Below, piece by piece: positions 29,418-38,090 of a stretch of DNA of 64,000 nucleotides. Positions within the stretch are counted from its first letter, which is position 1, and each line of letters opens with the position of its first letter. Location: positions 1 through 64,000 of the forward strand of contig NZ_CABGGS010000009.1 in assembly GCF_902158555.1 (NCBI RefSeq). Reading direction: 5' to 3'. Made by a program: the position numbers and the translations under genes. The DNA is from Klebsiella spallanzanii (GTDB lineage Bacteria > Pseudomonadota > Gammaproteobacteria > Enterobacterales > Enterobacteriaceae). The notes beneath the pieces are model-generated. The model made no database searches, was not told the origin of the DNA, and worked only from the letters and a program-made list of their open reading frames with translations.

Positions 29418-29925
29418 TCCCTATCACATCGGCAACCTGGGGCCGAGTCGCCCCTTTATCCAGCATACGCCGGCAGCGCTCCACAACTTCTGTGGTCATT
29501 ATCCGGCGCCGGCCACCTACCCGGCCCTGCTCCCTAGCCGCGGCTAAACCGGCGCGGGTACGCTCGACTATCAATTCTCGCTCCATCTCTGCAAGCGCGC
29601 TCATGACGTGGAAAAAGAAGCGGCCTGCTGGCGTGCTGGTATCAATGCTGTCGGTCAGGCTGCGAAAATGAATTCCCCGCTCCTGCAGTTCAGATACCAA
29701 CGTAATGAGGTCACGTACGCTGCGACCGAGGCGATCCAGCTTCCAGACCACCAGCGAATCACCGGGTCGAAGTCGGCGAATAGCTTTCCGTAATCCTGGC
29801 CTTTTAGCATTCTTACCGCTGGCGGTGTCTTCGAAAATTAGTTCACATTCTGCGCGAACCAGCGCTTTTTTCTGTAAATCGAGGTTTTGATCCCCTGTTG
29901 AGACCCTGGCATAACCAATCAGCAC
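29356..29925 (-). CDS. Serine site-specific DNA invertase (Pin/Gin/Hin family)
   Basis: The 189-residue protein follows E. coli Pin closely (LIGYARVSTGDQN at the start; catalytic Ser9). Family motifs include VVWKLDRLGRS, the SLTDSIDTSTPAGRFFFHVMSALAEMER helix region split around residue 95, and a C-terminal helix-turn-helix (TRPQVADVIGISVKTVYKYF). It starts at GTG with AGGGAG 7 bp upstream. It inverts DNA between two 26-bp sites; the nearer site is 43 bp upstream of its start, just as for gin and pin. Such enzymes need Fis and an enhancer, usually within the invertase gene. Confidence 0.93.
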   Translation of the reverse strand: MLIGYARVSTGDQNLDLQKKALVRAECELIFEDTASGKNAKRPGLRKAIRRLRPGDSLVVWKLDRLGRSVRDLITLVSELQERGIHFRSLTDSIDTSTPAGRFFFHVMSALAEMERELIVERTRAGLAAAREQGRVGGRRRIMTTEVVERCRRMLDKGATRPQVADVIGISVKTVYKYFPSNSGVPEKT

Positions 29926-29968
29926 TGTGTAACTCCCTGAAAATACAGATTGTAAAATGCTGATGCTA

Positions 29969-29994
29969 TTCGCTCAAACCTGGGTTCAAGCGAA
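29969..29994 (+). repeat. Invertase crossover site, left
   Basis: The 26-bp sequence is an imperfect palindrome: TTCGCTCAAACC, then TG, then GGTTCAAGCGAA. It fits the dix/hix/gix pattern (TTCTC-NN-AAACC-NN-GGTTT-NN-GAGAA) in its AAACC and GGTT cores. It agrees in inverted orientation with 33660-33685 at 24 of 26 positions. Confidence 0.9.
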
Positions 29995-30000
29995 GGGGCA

Positions 30001-31500
30001 ATGATGGTTTATCGTAACGCCTCCTCGCTTGACAGAATCATCCGGGCATCAATACTCGAATACATGACAGAAGCAGATCAGCAAAAACTGCTGACAGTCC
30101 CTGGCGCTAATGTCATTGCCGACTACGCGTTAAAGGCCGCTATAGCTGATGGGGTGATGGTACTGGATATCCCGTGGAATGTCGGTGCGCTAAATTTCGG
30201 TCTTGATCCGGCAACGCTTCCATTAGGATTCTCAATGATAGGGTGGGGGTGTCGTCGTCCCTATACTATTACTGACGACAGCAGCTTCCTGAATTGTGGG
30301 GTTGTCATCCGCGTAGCAGCTGGTGCAAGTTTTCCATTTTATTCAACAGGCAGGCATGTATTCCGGGATATTGTTTTTGATGGTCGTGACAAGACGACAT
30401 ATCTGTTTTATTCCGCAAGTACTTCAACTCAATTTAATGGCACCAGGCTTGAGGGATGTGGAATTTACCGTTTTGCAGTAGGTCTTGGTTGGTCTCGTTA
30501 TACTGGAACAATAAAAGCGTTTTTCTGTTCAATGTCAGGAAATGGCGACGGGGTGAGAAACCTTATCGATTCCATGCTGGTTGGTTGCACCATTAACGCC
30601 AATGACCGCGGCGTCGCTCTTACTGGTGGCTCTAATAACAACTTTTTCGGAGGATGCCGGAACGAATGGAACACCGGAGATAACTACTACGCATATCAAT
30701 CAGTGGAAAATCAAATCTCCGGTGAACTGTGCGACCGGGCGGGGCGAGGTGGCGTGGTTGCTGCCGGGCAGTCGTCATGGATTGTTAGCGGCGTTAACGT
30801 CCGGCGTAGCGGTGCTAATCAGGCTGTGGGTGATGACTATTCGGCAAACTTCATAATTATCGACGACGGTAAAATTCAGCTCTCAGGGGTAAGGACTGGT
30901 ATCGGAGCAAATGACAGTGGAGATGGTGGAATAACCTCGCCATCCTATAACGTATCGGCTCTTGGCTCTGGCGGTGGTACGTTACTGGTTTCCGGAAGTG
31001 ATATGACAGGTTTTGTTACTTCAGCAATTAACCAGAAGGCGGCCACGTTAAATAAGTCGATAACCGGTAACCTCGGGATGAACGATGATGTTAACGTGGG
31101 AATGACTCAGGTGGTTAATGGCAGGCCAGTCATTGGCCCTCAGTCGTCAGGTACACTTGCGGGTTCTGTTGGTGCAACATTGTCTCTGACCAAGACCAAC
31201 ATATTCCAGAACGCCTACGATAACTATATTACCAGGGCAATACTGATTGAATGCAGAATAGGGAGTCAGTCGCTGGGGGATGATATTAAAATTCCCGTCA
31301 GATTCAGAAGGGAGAGTCTTTATTATATTGACGTCCTCACTGCTGGCATTGTTGCCAGTTCTGGACGCATTGGCCTGGCGGGAACTGGCGTAACGGTATC
31401 GTTATCTATTAATAGCGCTACCGGGCTGGTTACTGTTCAACTGACAAGTGTTGATGGCATTGAAAGAACCGTTAACATATCAATGCTGCCTTCGATGTAG
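30001..31500 (+). CDS. Silent alternative tailspike body (C-terminal receptor-binding part)
   Basis: This 499-codon frame has no ribosome-binding site at its first ATG. The frame is open upstream through the crossover site (from 29971), as expected for a headless cassette that is expressed only after inversion. The product is rich in Gly, Ser, Asn and short beta repeats (VFRDIVFDGRD, GVALTGGSNNNFFGG), the look of a right-handed parallel beta-helix spike. The last ~120 residues form a separate beta-rich part ending in NISMLPSM. No similarity to body A is evident beyond the crossover. The polysaccharide target is unknown. Confidence 0.85.
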   Translation: MMVYRNASSLDRIIRASILEYMTEADQQKLLTVPGANVIADYALKAAIADGVMVLDIPWNVGALNFGLDPATLPLGFSMIGWGCRRPYTITDDSSFLNCGVVIRVAAGASFPFYSTGRHVFRDIVFDGRDKTTYLFYSASTSTQFNGTRLEGCGIYRFAVGLGWSRYTGTIKAFFCSMSGNGDGVRNLIDSMLVGCTINANDRGVALTGGSNNNFFGGCRNEWNTGDNYYAYQSVENQISGELCDRAGRGGVVAAGQSSWIVSGVNVRRSGANQAVGDDYSANFIIIDDGKIQLSGVRTGIGANDSGDGGITSPSYNVSALGSGGGTLLVSGSDMTGFVTSAINQKAATLNKSITGNLGMNDDVNVGMTQVVNGRPVIGPQSSGTLAGSVGATLSLTKTNIFQNAYDNYITRAILIECRIGSQSLGDDIKIPVRFRRESLYYIDVLTAGIVASSGRIGLAGTGVTVSLSINSATGLVTVQLTSVDGIERTVNISMLPSM

Positions 31501-31508
31501 GAGTGAAA

Positions 31509-31703
31509 ATGGAAAACGAAACAGAACTGACCGAACCGCCATTTGAAACCTGGTTCAGAGAAGTGGTTGAACTGGTTAAAAATGGCGGACATTCAATGGA
31601 TATCGTTGCCTATAAGGGCGAATGGGCTGATGATTTTTCAGAAGGATTAACGCCTGAAGATGCATTCAATAAAAGATGCACATCTTTCCCTGCATTACCA
31701 TGA
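31509..31703 (+). CDS. Small acidic protein following the silent spike body
   Basis: The 64-residue frame starts 8 bp after the silent spike stop, with TAGGAG 5 bp upstream of the ATG (a GTG two codons earlier is too close to that site). It is acidic (ETELTEPPFETW, EWADDFSEG, PEDAF). By position it may be a dedicated chaperone or accessory of the silent spike. It would be transcribed only after inversion. Confidence 0.55.
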   Translation: MENETELTEPPFETWFREVVELVKNGGHSMDIVAYKGEWADDFSEGLTPEDAFNKRCTSFPALP

Positions 31704-31889
31704 AAACTGCAAACTTATCATCTCTCCTACTTGCTCCGAGACGTACCCAGCCATCCCTGCAAGTGACTGGTCATCATCCGGATCGGCGTCATATTCGTAA
31801 AGAACCCCGCCGGGCCATTCCCCGGCTCTGGATTTGTGCGGAGTTGCGTAATAATCAGCGCCATCAAAGAAAATATAAAAATGTGTCAT
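31695..31889 (-). CDS. Small protein following the expressed spike
   Basis: The 64-residue frame starts 3 bp after the expressed spike stop, with GGGTGAT just upstream. It is Asp- and Tyr-rich (FFDGADYYATPH, YEYDADPDDDQS). It differs from the small gene of the silent spike, so each spike body travels with its own partner. A role in folding or assembly is inferred from position only. Confidence 0.55.
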   Translation of the reverse strand: MTHFYIFFDGADYYATPHKSRAGEWPGGVLYEYDADPDDDQSLAGMAGYVSEQVGEMISLQFSW

Positions 31890-31892
31890 ATA

Positions 31893-34094
31893 TCACCCAA
31901 TCTTGTTAATCAGTACATCATAGATTTTCACTTCCGCACCACCCGTCGGGACGTTGAACAGAGAGATACTTAACTGAACGTAGTCATACGTCATGTAATC
32001 CTGCACAACATTAAGCCCCGTTGATGAGCGGTATTCTGCGACTGTCGTTCCTGCTGTTACAGTCGTTGCAGCTGATGTAATAATGCGGTCACCAAATACG
32101 GGGATACCATTGCTGTCGAACGTCAGTACAGTCACCAGGCGGGTAGTGATGACCACTGGCACACCCTCCGTCGTCGCCTTGTACTTAAACTTAATGTGCG
32201 CGGGTGTGGTGCCGCGAGGGACTTTGACGACCAGTTGCGCACCAGATGAATAGCCCTCGCCGACCGTGGATTTTTTGACTATCGTCAGGCAGCCAAAGGT
32301 ATTGCCACTGACATCATTTGTGGTGCTACGCGTCAGCGTCGTGGTGTCTGTCGTCAGCCTGTCAGTACGCGATGCGTTCATGTCTGCGTACCAGCGGTCA
32401 ACGAGCGTACTGCGGGTGAAGGTGCCATCCACCAGGTATTTATTCAGGTCGCCACGCACCGCAGGCTGAAGCCCCTGCAGGGAGTTAGATTTATCTGACA
32501 GCAACCGGGTGTTAATCATGGATTTCACCGCCGTGCCTGACCAGTATGTTATATCACTGTCAACGGAAAGCTGATTCGCGCCGGTATCATCGTAAAACAG
32601 ATGGTCGGTAGTGGCATTCGAACCGTCACAGACCAGCCAGGTAGGTTTAAAGCTGATATAAGCCGGTTTCGATGACTCAAACCAACGCTCATAGCTGTTG
32701 TTAAATTCTACATGGCCGCCATCAAGTTTAAGCACAAAACCAGATGCAGAGTTTTTCCCCAGCCTCGTGAAATCTAACTTGCTGCCCACAAGATTAAACT
32801 CCGCACCAATGGTATCCCATTCAAATACCTGGCCACCATGAAGCCCAACGCCGTTAAACAGAAAATTTTCTCCGGTATCAGTTATAGCCGACTCAAGACC
32901 TGCTTTAATGGACGTCACCAGGTCTTTATCTGCTGTGCAACTGCCACCATTAAAGGTAACGAGATAACAGTGATTTCCGAATGCAATACCGTATTTTGGC
33001 GATGAGATATTCAGCTCATTAAATATCACGCTACTGAAAGCACCGTTGACATCAGATGTTAAATGCAGGGCAGTAACCGGAGAGTCTGTCCGGCGTGTCG
33101 CATCTTTAATTATCAGGCGTTCAACGTTGCCTTTGACAAATTCAACACCGGACTGAAAGGGAATGGTGGGTCTGCATCTGACAATCGCAAACGCCGTTGT
33201 TGTTTCATACAGCGTATTTTCAATCGTGAAATCAACCAACTCTATGCTGTTTGGGTCAAACTCGACGGTATTTCCTGTTGTCGACGTAAAATCCAGCCCC
33301 ATCATATCCAGACGAAACCGACCATGCGTCAGGCGATATGATGACACCGTGGAAAACAATTTATTCAGGGCTTCAGTATCATCACCACCGGAAGGATATA
33401 ACCCCGCGTCAAAACATGTCAGAGACAGGCTGGTTAACACCTTTTTCCACCTGGCCCCGCCAGCGGTAACAATCGTGAGTATCCCGTCGTCGGGTGTTGT
33501 GGTGTCGTCAGGGTCATATTCGTAATCGCCGCCTCCGCGTGGCATTTCTGGTGCCAGCCCTGTGGAATAGGAAATGGTTCGGATCAACTGTACATTCTGC
33601 GTAGGTTCGGTCGTGCGGAGTGCTGATATATTTGCACAACGACCAACCAGTTTTAGCCCGTCGCCTGAACCCAGGTTTGAGCGAAGAGCCGCATCACCAA
33701 TATTCGACCATTTCCCTGCCGGGTTTTCAGCCGACCACACGCCGCCATCATTCTCTGGAGAATCTCCGGCAATGACGTGCTCAAGCTCTCCAAGGTACTT
33801 GTACCAGGAGCCGTTAAAACTCACGATTTGATTGCGGTTCTGAACCGTCAGGCCTATGGCCCAGTCCCCCAACTCCTGCCAGCCGATAGACGCAACTGCC
33901 TGCTCGCCACGGCCTGTTATGTAGTCGATAAACCGACTGAAGATCATCTCCATTCCGTACCATGTACGACGAAGTGCACCGAAACGATCCGGCAATGACT
34001 CCTTTTCTTTATCACTAACTAACTTGTCAAGGATAACGACGTTCTTCAGCAAAACCTCAGGGGATGTCGAGCCAAGCTTTTCGTTGTCGGCCAT
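31893..34094 (-). CDS. Tailspike protein, expressed form (constant N-terminus, variable body)
   Basis: The 733-residue protein is the last gene of the tail operon. Residues about 1-137 form the constant part, including a carbohydrate-module-like segment (WQELGDWAIGLTVQNRNQIVS in two pieces around residue 81), and should dock to the tail. The crossover encodes R138-S143. The rest is a pectate-lyase-type parallel beta-helix; its entry is typical (DAGLYPSGGDDTEALNKLF). Such spikes bind or cut capsule or O-antigen sugars. A GGAG site lies upstream of the ATG. Downstream of 33660 the gene is inside the invertible segment. Confidence 0.88.
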   Translation of the reverse strand: MADNEKLGSTSPEVLLKNVVILDKLVSDKEKESLPDRFGALRRTWYGMEMIFSRFIDYITGRGEQAVASIGWQELGDWAIGLTVQNRNQIVSFNGSWYKYLGELEHVIAGDSPENDGGVWSAENPAGKWSNIGDAALRSNLGSGDGLKLVGRCANISALRTTEPTQNVQLIRTISYSTGLAPEMPRGGGDYEYDPDDTTTPDDGILTIVTAGGARWKKVLTSLSLTCFDAGLYPSGGDDTEALNKLFSTVSSYRLTHGRFRLDMMGLDFTSTTGNTVEFDPNSIELVDFTIENTLYETTTAFAIVRCRPTIPFQSGVEFVKGNVERLIIKDATRRTDSPVTALHLTSDVNGAFSSVIFNELNISSPKYGIAFGNHCYLVTFNGGSCTADKDLVTSIKAGLESAITDTGENFLFNGVGLHGGQVFEWDTIGAEFNLVGSKLDFTRLGKNSASGFVLKLDGGHVEFNNSYERWFESSKPAYISFKPTWLVCDGSNATTDHLFYDDTGANQLSVDSDITYWSGTAVKSMINTRLLSDKSNSLQGLQPAVRGDLNKYLVDGTFTRSTLVDRWYADMNASRTDRLTTDTTTLTRSTTNDVSGNTFGCLTIVKKSTVGEGYSSGAQLVVKVPRGTTPAHIKFKYKATTEGVPVVITTRLVTVLTFDSNGIPVFGDRIITSAATTVTAGTTVAEYRSSTGLNVVQDYMTYDYVQLSISLFNVPTGGAEVKIYDVLINKIG
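33660..33685 (-). repeat. Invertase crossover site, right (inside the spike gene)
   Basis: On the minus strand it reads TTCGCTCAAACC, TG, GGTTCAGGCGAC. It is inverted relative to the left site and differs at two positions. It covers codons 137-145 of the expressed spike in the same frame as the left site. Confidence 0.9.
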
Positions 34095-34112
34095 ACATTG
34101 TGCTCCAAAATG

Positions 34113-34137
34113 AAAAACCCGCCGAATGAGGCGGGTG
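34113..34137 (-). terminator. Terminator between tail tip gene and tailspike
   Basis: On the minus strand ACCCGCC and GGCGGGT pair, followed by TTTTTC. It lies between the tip gene and the spike, so spike expression may depend on antiterminated late transcription. Confidence 0.7.
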
Positions 34138-34157
34138 AAAGAATACTTTAGAGAAAG

Positions 34158-37100
34158 TTAAGCGACGTCGCCGGGGTAGGTGGCGTCGTCGTAGGCGTAG
34201 AATTCGTCACGATATTGTCGAGCAGTTACTTCGCATGTTCCGTCATCCTGCGGGGAGACCTCGGCCACTATCGCGTGATACACATCTTTTTCTGAGCTAC
34301 AAAAAATAAGTCTTGGCGGTTCTATAAAGGGATCACCAATCAGGATATCGTCAAATTGAGCCTGATGCGGTACTGCCACCTGATAATCTCCGCCGGGCGA
34401 TGCACTCAGCAAGCCAGACGCCTTGCCGTCCTGATACCGGATATACACCCGGGGATTTTCAAATGACCAGTCAAGCTTCTCGGTGACGGTGAACGTCGTC
34501 AGACCATCAGTTGTAGACATCGCATCAATAAGACACGAAATGGTGTTGTTGCCGGGAATATCATCTGTCAGAACGATGCGATCGCCCACGCTGTAACACA
34601 ACGCATCCATTTCCGTTGTGGTCTTGTGAACCAGGCGCTGCATGCGGTATTTCATCAGTCTGCGCATGCCTATCTGATAAGCGCGATCCTCTTCCCCTAC
34701 TCCATCCAGCGTATAGTCTTCAACTTTAACGGGAGTCGGATTACCTGGTGTACGACACTGAACGGTTTCCTCTGCCCATGTGGTGCTGTTGATATAAGTG
34801 ACGTCCACGCCGTCGTAATCATCATCGTTTGGAGCAGTGAAATCCGTCTGAAGCTCTTCCACCATTTCGTGCGGCGTGATGGCGCCAACCCACGGTTTCA
34901 CGCCCTCCCTGCCGACTGATGCGAGCCCCTGGGTATTCAGCATGAAATACGACTTTCCCGCGTTCGCGATTTTTTGCAGCATTTCCAGCGCCGACATACT
35001 ATCGCTGGTTGCAAAATCGAATGTTTCTCCACCTGGTGTCCAGTACGCGCTTTCAAGCGCATCAATTGCTGCGGTATCCATTTCCAGTCCCAGAGACCGA
35101 CCAACGTGATACAGTGCGCCGGAGATGCTGCGTGGCAATGCTGAGTCATAAATCCCCGTGGCCACAACGTTCACGCGGCGATCGGACTGCGCCGCCAGCT
35201 TACCACCCGTCTCGACCGTAGCTCCCATCAGAGTGACACCGGCGTAAGATGATGGACGCGCCAGTAACCTCCCGCGCAACGCCTGCCAGTACATAGCGTC
35301 ACGGGCGTTATTACTTCCCTGCTCATTGCGACGTCGGCAACGAACCTCTACAAGCCCCGGTGTTGACAGTTCAAATCGTTCTGTGAACCCCAGCCCATTG
35401 ACGTTTTGCAGAGCATAAACACCCTCCTTGCTTGTCCACCCAGTACCGGAACCATATACTCGGTACTGAATCTCCCATTCACAATGGCGCGTCCTTTTAT
35501 TCCCTTTTTTATCAAAACCGCAAATACCCGACGGGAAAGCAAAGTTGATCTCAAATGCATCAACAACTTCATTTTCAGGACAAACAAGGAAAGGCCCCAT
35601 CCAGGTATCGTTGTCATTGATTCCGGTGGCCTGATAATCAATCATTGTCCGCACTGAGAATCCTGACCAGGCTGGATCAATAACACCATCAATCACACGC
35701 TGAACGGTTGCCGATGTGCCATCCGACTCAACTATCCGATACTCGTTACCACGATGGGCCAGAGACAAACGTTGTGTACCTTCCGGTATCCCCAAAAAGG
35801 CTGCACCAGAAGCGCTACCATAGGCAAGCCTGACATTTGCGGTGATCGCCGGGCTTCCGCCGCTGGAGGCTGACCCCGTAGTAAATGAAGGGCTGTCACC
35901 GAACGCAGAAACGGGTAGTGCGGAGGATGTAATGTCACCGCCTTTCCACGGGCTAGATTTCTCAACTATCCGAACGATACCGCCATCATCATGAGCAACG
36001 AGTCCTGATCCGGTAAGCCCTTCGTTTATGGCAGCAAGAAGCCCTGACATATTCAGATAATCGGCCACCAGCGAGACCGTGAACGTTGCAGCGTGCCAGG
36101 TGATATCAAATGTCTGCCCTGTCACGGAAAAATCATACGTTGTCGGCGAAGCGTTGCCGCGTAAAATCGCCGAGCTACCACCAGTTCCGGGAACTGCATC
36201 CTGTCCGGGGGTATAGACTGCGATAACCAGATCATATTTTGCGCCGCCAATCTCAAGCGTGACGGGCATGCCGGATACAGGATTGATTTCCGCCAACGTA
36301 TCGCTGGCCAGCACGCTATAACCCGATGATGTTGAAACCAGGTAATTAGCAGGTGCAATGATGGTCACAATGGTTCCATCTACCCACGATTCCGGCAAGG
36401 CGTTACCTTCATCCTCATCATCGTTATCATCATCAAGCCCGTTGAAACTCACCGTAGCGCCAACGACCGTCATGCTGTCAGCGTTGATATCGGAAGAATC
36501 GGGAGCTGTCTGGGCCATATCAAGGCCGCTACCGCTGGATGTACCGCCGACCTCGGTCGAATTAAACCAATTTTCACTGCGGCGATCCGCAGAGACATCC
36601 GCTCCGGGAGGGTAAACGTCGTAAGTGAATGAATCACCTAGTGCGCTGATTGGCGTGGCACCTACGCGAATATCGCCATTGGTGAATGCAAAATTTCCCA
36701 TTCCCAGACAAACCATCATCTCCACCGTCATGCGGGTGGGATCATCAGGGTTATATCGGGTTACGGGCTGTACAACATAATCGGGATAGATGCGCGCCCG
36801 ACCAAACAGTTCACGAATCGGGTCGCCAAGTTTTGCCTGGTTGGCTTTTGCCGGGTTGAGATCAAGGGAAGTCCCGTTACTGGACGAATACCCCCCCTTA
36901 TCCATTTGCGACATCATCACGATGGCATAAATAGCCGATGCCGCCGCGACCGCTGCCGCAACCCAGGTAGCAATCACTGTGGCAGAAACCCCCTCACCGG
37001 GTACGGGAAAAACGCTCACATCACTGTCGGAATAAATGACGCAGAAAGGCCACTCCTGCGGTGTTATCGCGCGCCCATTTACCTCAAAAGCAACACGCTG

Positions 37101-37223
37101 CTGCATGTCGAGACGATAGTTGTCTACGTTTTCCGACATCCATTCATGCACCGTCATCGTGCGGTGCTCATGCCTTTCGAGCGGTTCGCCCGGCAACCTG
37201 GACGGGTATACACGAATAGTCAC
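34158..37223 (-). CDS. Phage tail tip protein (host-specificity J / TipJ-like)
   Basis: The 1021-residue protein occupies the lambda J position at the end of the tail operon. It begins MTIRVYPSRLPGEPLERHEH and has a hydrophobic segment near residues 80-105 (SATVIATWVAAAVAAASAIYAIVMM), followed by GDPIRELFGRARIYPDYV, a sequence typical of the TipJ group. The middle holds fibronectin-like beta domains. It ends in a short beta region rather than a long fibre, in keeping with a separate tailspike as the receptor binder. It overlaps the NlpC gene by 4 bp. Confidence 0.88.
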   Translation of the reverse strand: MTIRVYPSRLPGEPLERHEHRTMTVHEWMSENVDNYRLDMQQRVAFEVNGRAITPQEWPFCVIYSDSDVSVFPVPGEGVSATVIATWVAAAVAAASAIYAIVMMSQMDKGGYSSSNGTSLDLNPAKANQAKLGDPIRELFGRARIYPDYVVQPVTRYNPDDPTRMTVEMMVCLGMGNFAFTNGDIRVGATPISALGDSFTYDVYPPGADVSADRRSENWFNSTEVGGTSSGSGLDMAQTAPDSSDINADSMTVVGATVSFNGLDDDNDDEDEGNALPESWVDGTIVTIIAPANYLVSTSSGYSVLASDTLAEINPVSGMPVTLEIGGAKYDLVIAVYTPGQDAVPGTGGSSAILRGNASPTTYDFSVTGQTFDITWHAATFTVSLVADYLNMSGLLAAINEGLTGSGLVAHDDGGIVRIVEKSSPWKGGDITSSALPVSAFGDSPSFTTGSASSGGSPAITANVRLAYGSASGAAFLGIPEGTQRLSLAHRGNEYRIVESDGTSATVQRVIDGVIDPAWSGFSVRTMIDYQATGINDNDTWMGPFLVCPENEVVDAFEINFAFPSGICGFDKKGNKRTRHCEWEIQYRVYGSGTGWTSKEGVYALQNVNGLGFTERFELSTPGLVEVRCRRRNEQGSNNARDAMYWQALRGRLLARPSSYAGVTLMGATVETGGKLAAQSDRRVNVVATGIYDSALPRSISGALYHVGRSLGLEMDTAAIDALESAYWTPGGETFDFATSDSMSALEMLQKIANAGKSYFMLNTQGLASVGREGVKPWVGAITPHEMVEELQTDFTAPNDDDYDGVDVTYINSTTWAEETVQCRTPGNPTPVKVEDYTLDGVGEEDRAYQIGMRRLMKYRMQRLVHKTTTEMDALCYSVGDRIVLTDDIPGNNTISCLIDAMSTTDGLTTFTVTEKLDWSFENPRVYIRYQDGKASGLLSASPGGDYQVAVPHQAQFDDILIGDPFIEPPRLIFCSSEKDVYHAIVAEVSPQDDGTCEVTARQYRDEFYAYDDATYPGDVA

Positions 37224-37600
37224 TGGTAATACTCCACTTTCAGATACTGCTTCTCAAAGCGCGTCAACGGCAGGATCGTCACGTTGCGACGGGGATTGCA
37301 TTCCAGCACATACAGCATACTGTTCAACTCAACCACCACACCGAGATGACCAATCATTCCCCCGATATAACAGGCAGCCACGGCACCGGCACAGGGATCA
37401 CAGCACGCTACGTTTTCACGGAAATGGGTGCAGGCAGCGTGCATCTCATTACCCTCTTTAATCACGCCTTCAAACACTGGCCACTCAGGTAACCCGAGGT
37501 CGCGACGTACTTCATGAACAACCCCGTAGCAGTCGAGGACAGGAAAGACGCGTCCGCCCATTTGCCAGCGGACAGCCAGGTACTTATCAATGTTCAGCAT
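37220..37600 (-). CDS. Tail assembly protein with NlpC/P60 peptidase domain (gpK-like)
   Basis: The 126-residue product has the NlpC/P60 signature: catalytic Cys in VLDCYGVVHEVRRDLG and catalytic His in GHLGVVVE. In phage tails this domain cuts peptidoglycan peptides at the tail tip. The ATG at 37600 (MLNIDKYLAVRW) is preferred over an unsupported upstream extension. It lies between the L-like and tip genes, as gpK does in lambda. Confidence 0.85.
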   Translation of the reverse strand: MLNIDKYLAVRWQMGGRVFPVLDCYGVVHEVRRDLGLPEWPVFEGVIKEGNEMHAACTHFRENVACCDPCAGAVAACYIGGMIGHLGVVVELNSMLYVLECNPRRNVTILPLTRFEKQYLKVEYYQ

Positions 37601-37607
37601 GGGATAC

Positions 37608-38090
37608 CTATCGGGTGTAACGGAGGCCAGGGAAATAAGGTAGAGTGAAGCGGTTGCGCGGCCAGGCATAATCAAGAACGTTTTTGAATCCCGCGGTGAT
37701 ATTGACCACAATTGCTGTCCAAGAGCCCCCTTTTACAGGCATAACGGAGGGCGGCTCAGCGGGACCGGAAAGGTCTGTTGAAATGTATTGCCGGAAAATG
37801 ATCGTGGATTCATTCAGTTCATCAACGGCATCTCGAATAGCTTTAGAGACCACGCCGTCGATATTGCATAAAGAAAATTTAAGATCCTGCGTCCCGTCTT
37901 CATTTCTGGCAGGAAGCGAAAACGATATTGCACATGCCAGAAAAGTGACGGTATTGCCACCTTCGGTTGTGGCCGTTATGTCCTCATAACCTTCACACAG
38001 GTAATAATACTGGTCACCTATATTAATCTGCAGAGTGCCGATGATAACTTCAGACCCTGAGGAAGCATAAAGTCGGTTAATTACTGTCAT
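37608..38090 (-). CDS. Minor tail protein, DUF1833 family (gpL position)
   Basis: The 160-residue product starts MTVINRLYASSGSE and has the DUF1833 look, with many short strands (SFSLPARNEDGTQDLKFSLCNID). It takes the place of lambda gpL at the baseplate/tip. The ATG at 38090 lies inside the previous gene (14-bp overlap). Confidence 0.75.
   Translation of the reverse strand: MTVINRLYASSGSEVIIGTLQINIGDQYYYLCEGYEDITATTEGGNTVTFLACAISFSLPARNEDGTQDLKFSLCNIDGVVSKAIRDAVDELNESTIIFRQYISTDLSGPAEPPSVMPVKGGSWTAIVVNITAGFKNVLDYAWPRNRFTLPYFPGLRYTR

Larger units (their letters stand above)
29969..33685. other. Invertible tailspike segment (two alternative spike bodies)
   Basis: About 3.7 kb lie between inverted crossover sites, next to an invertase gene. 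In the present orientation the minus-strand spike (31893-34094) is expressed as shared N-terminus plus body A. Body B lies silent on the plus strand (from codon CGC at 29971). The reading frame through both sites encodes RSNLGS, so inversion gives an in-frame fusion of residues 1-137 with a 509-residue alternative, about 646 residues in total. Two small genes, one per body, meet tail to tail at 31695-31703. Confidence 0.88.

Noticed and set aside
29356-29925. Transposon resolvase (Tn3-type) marking a transposon
   Set aside because: The protein is closest to Pin/Gin invertases and sits beside inverted crossover sites; no transposase or terminal repeats are seen.
30001-31500. Independent tail fibre gene with its own start
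   Set aside because: No ribosome-binding site, and the frame is open upstream through the crossover site; better explained as a silent cassette.
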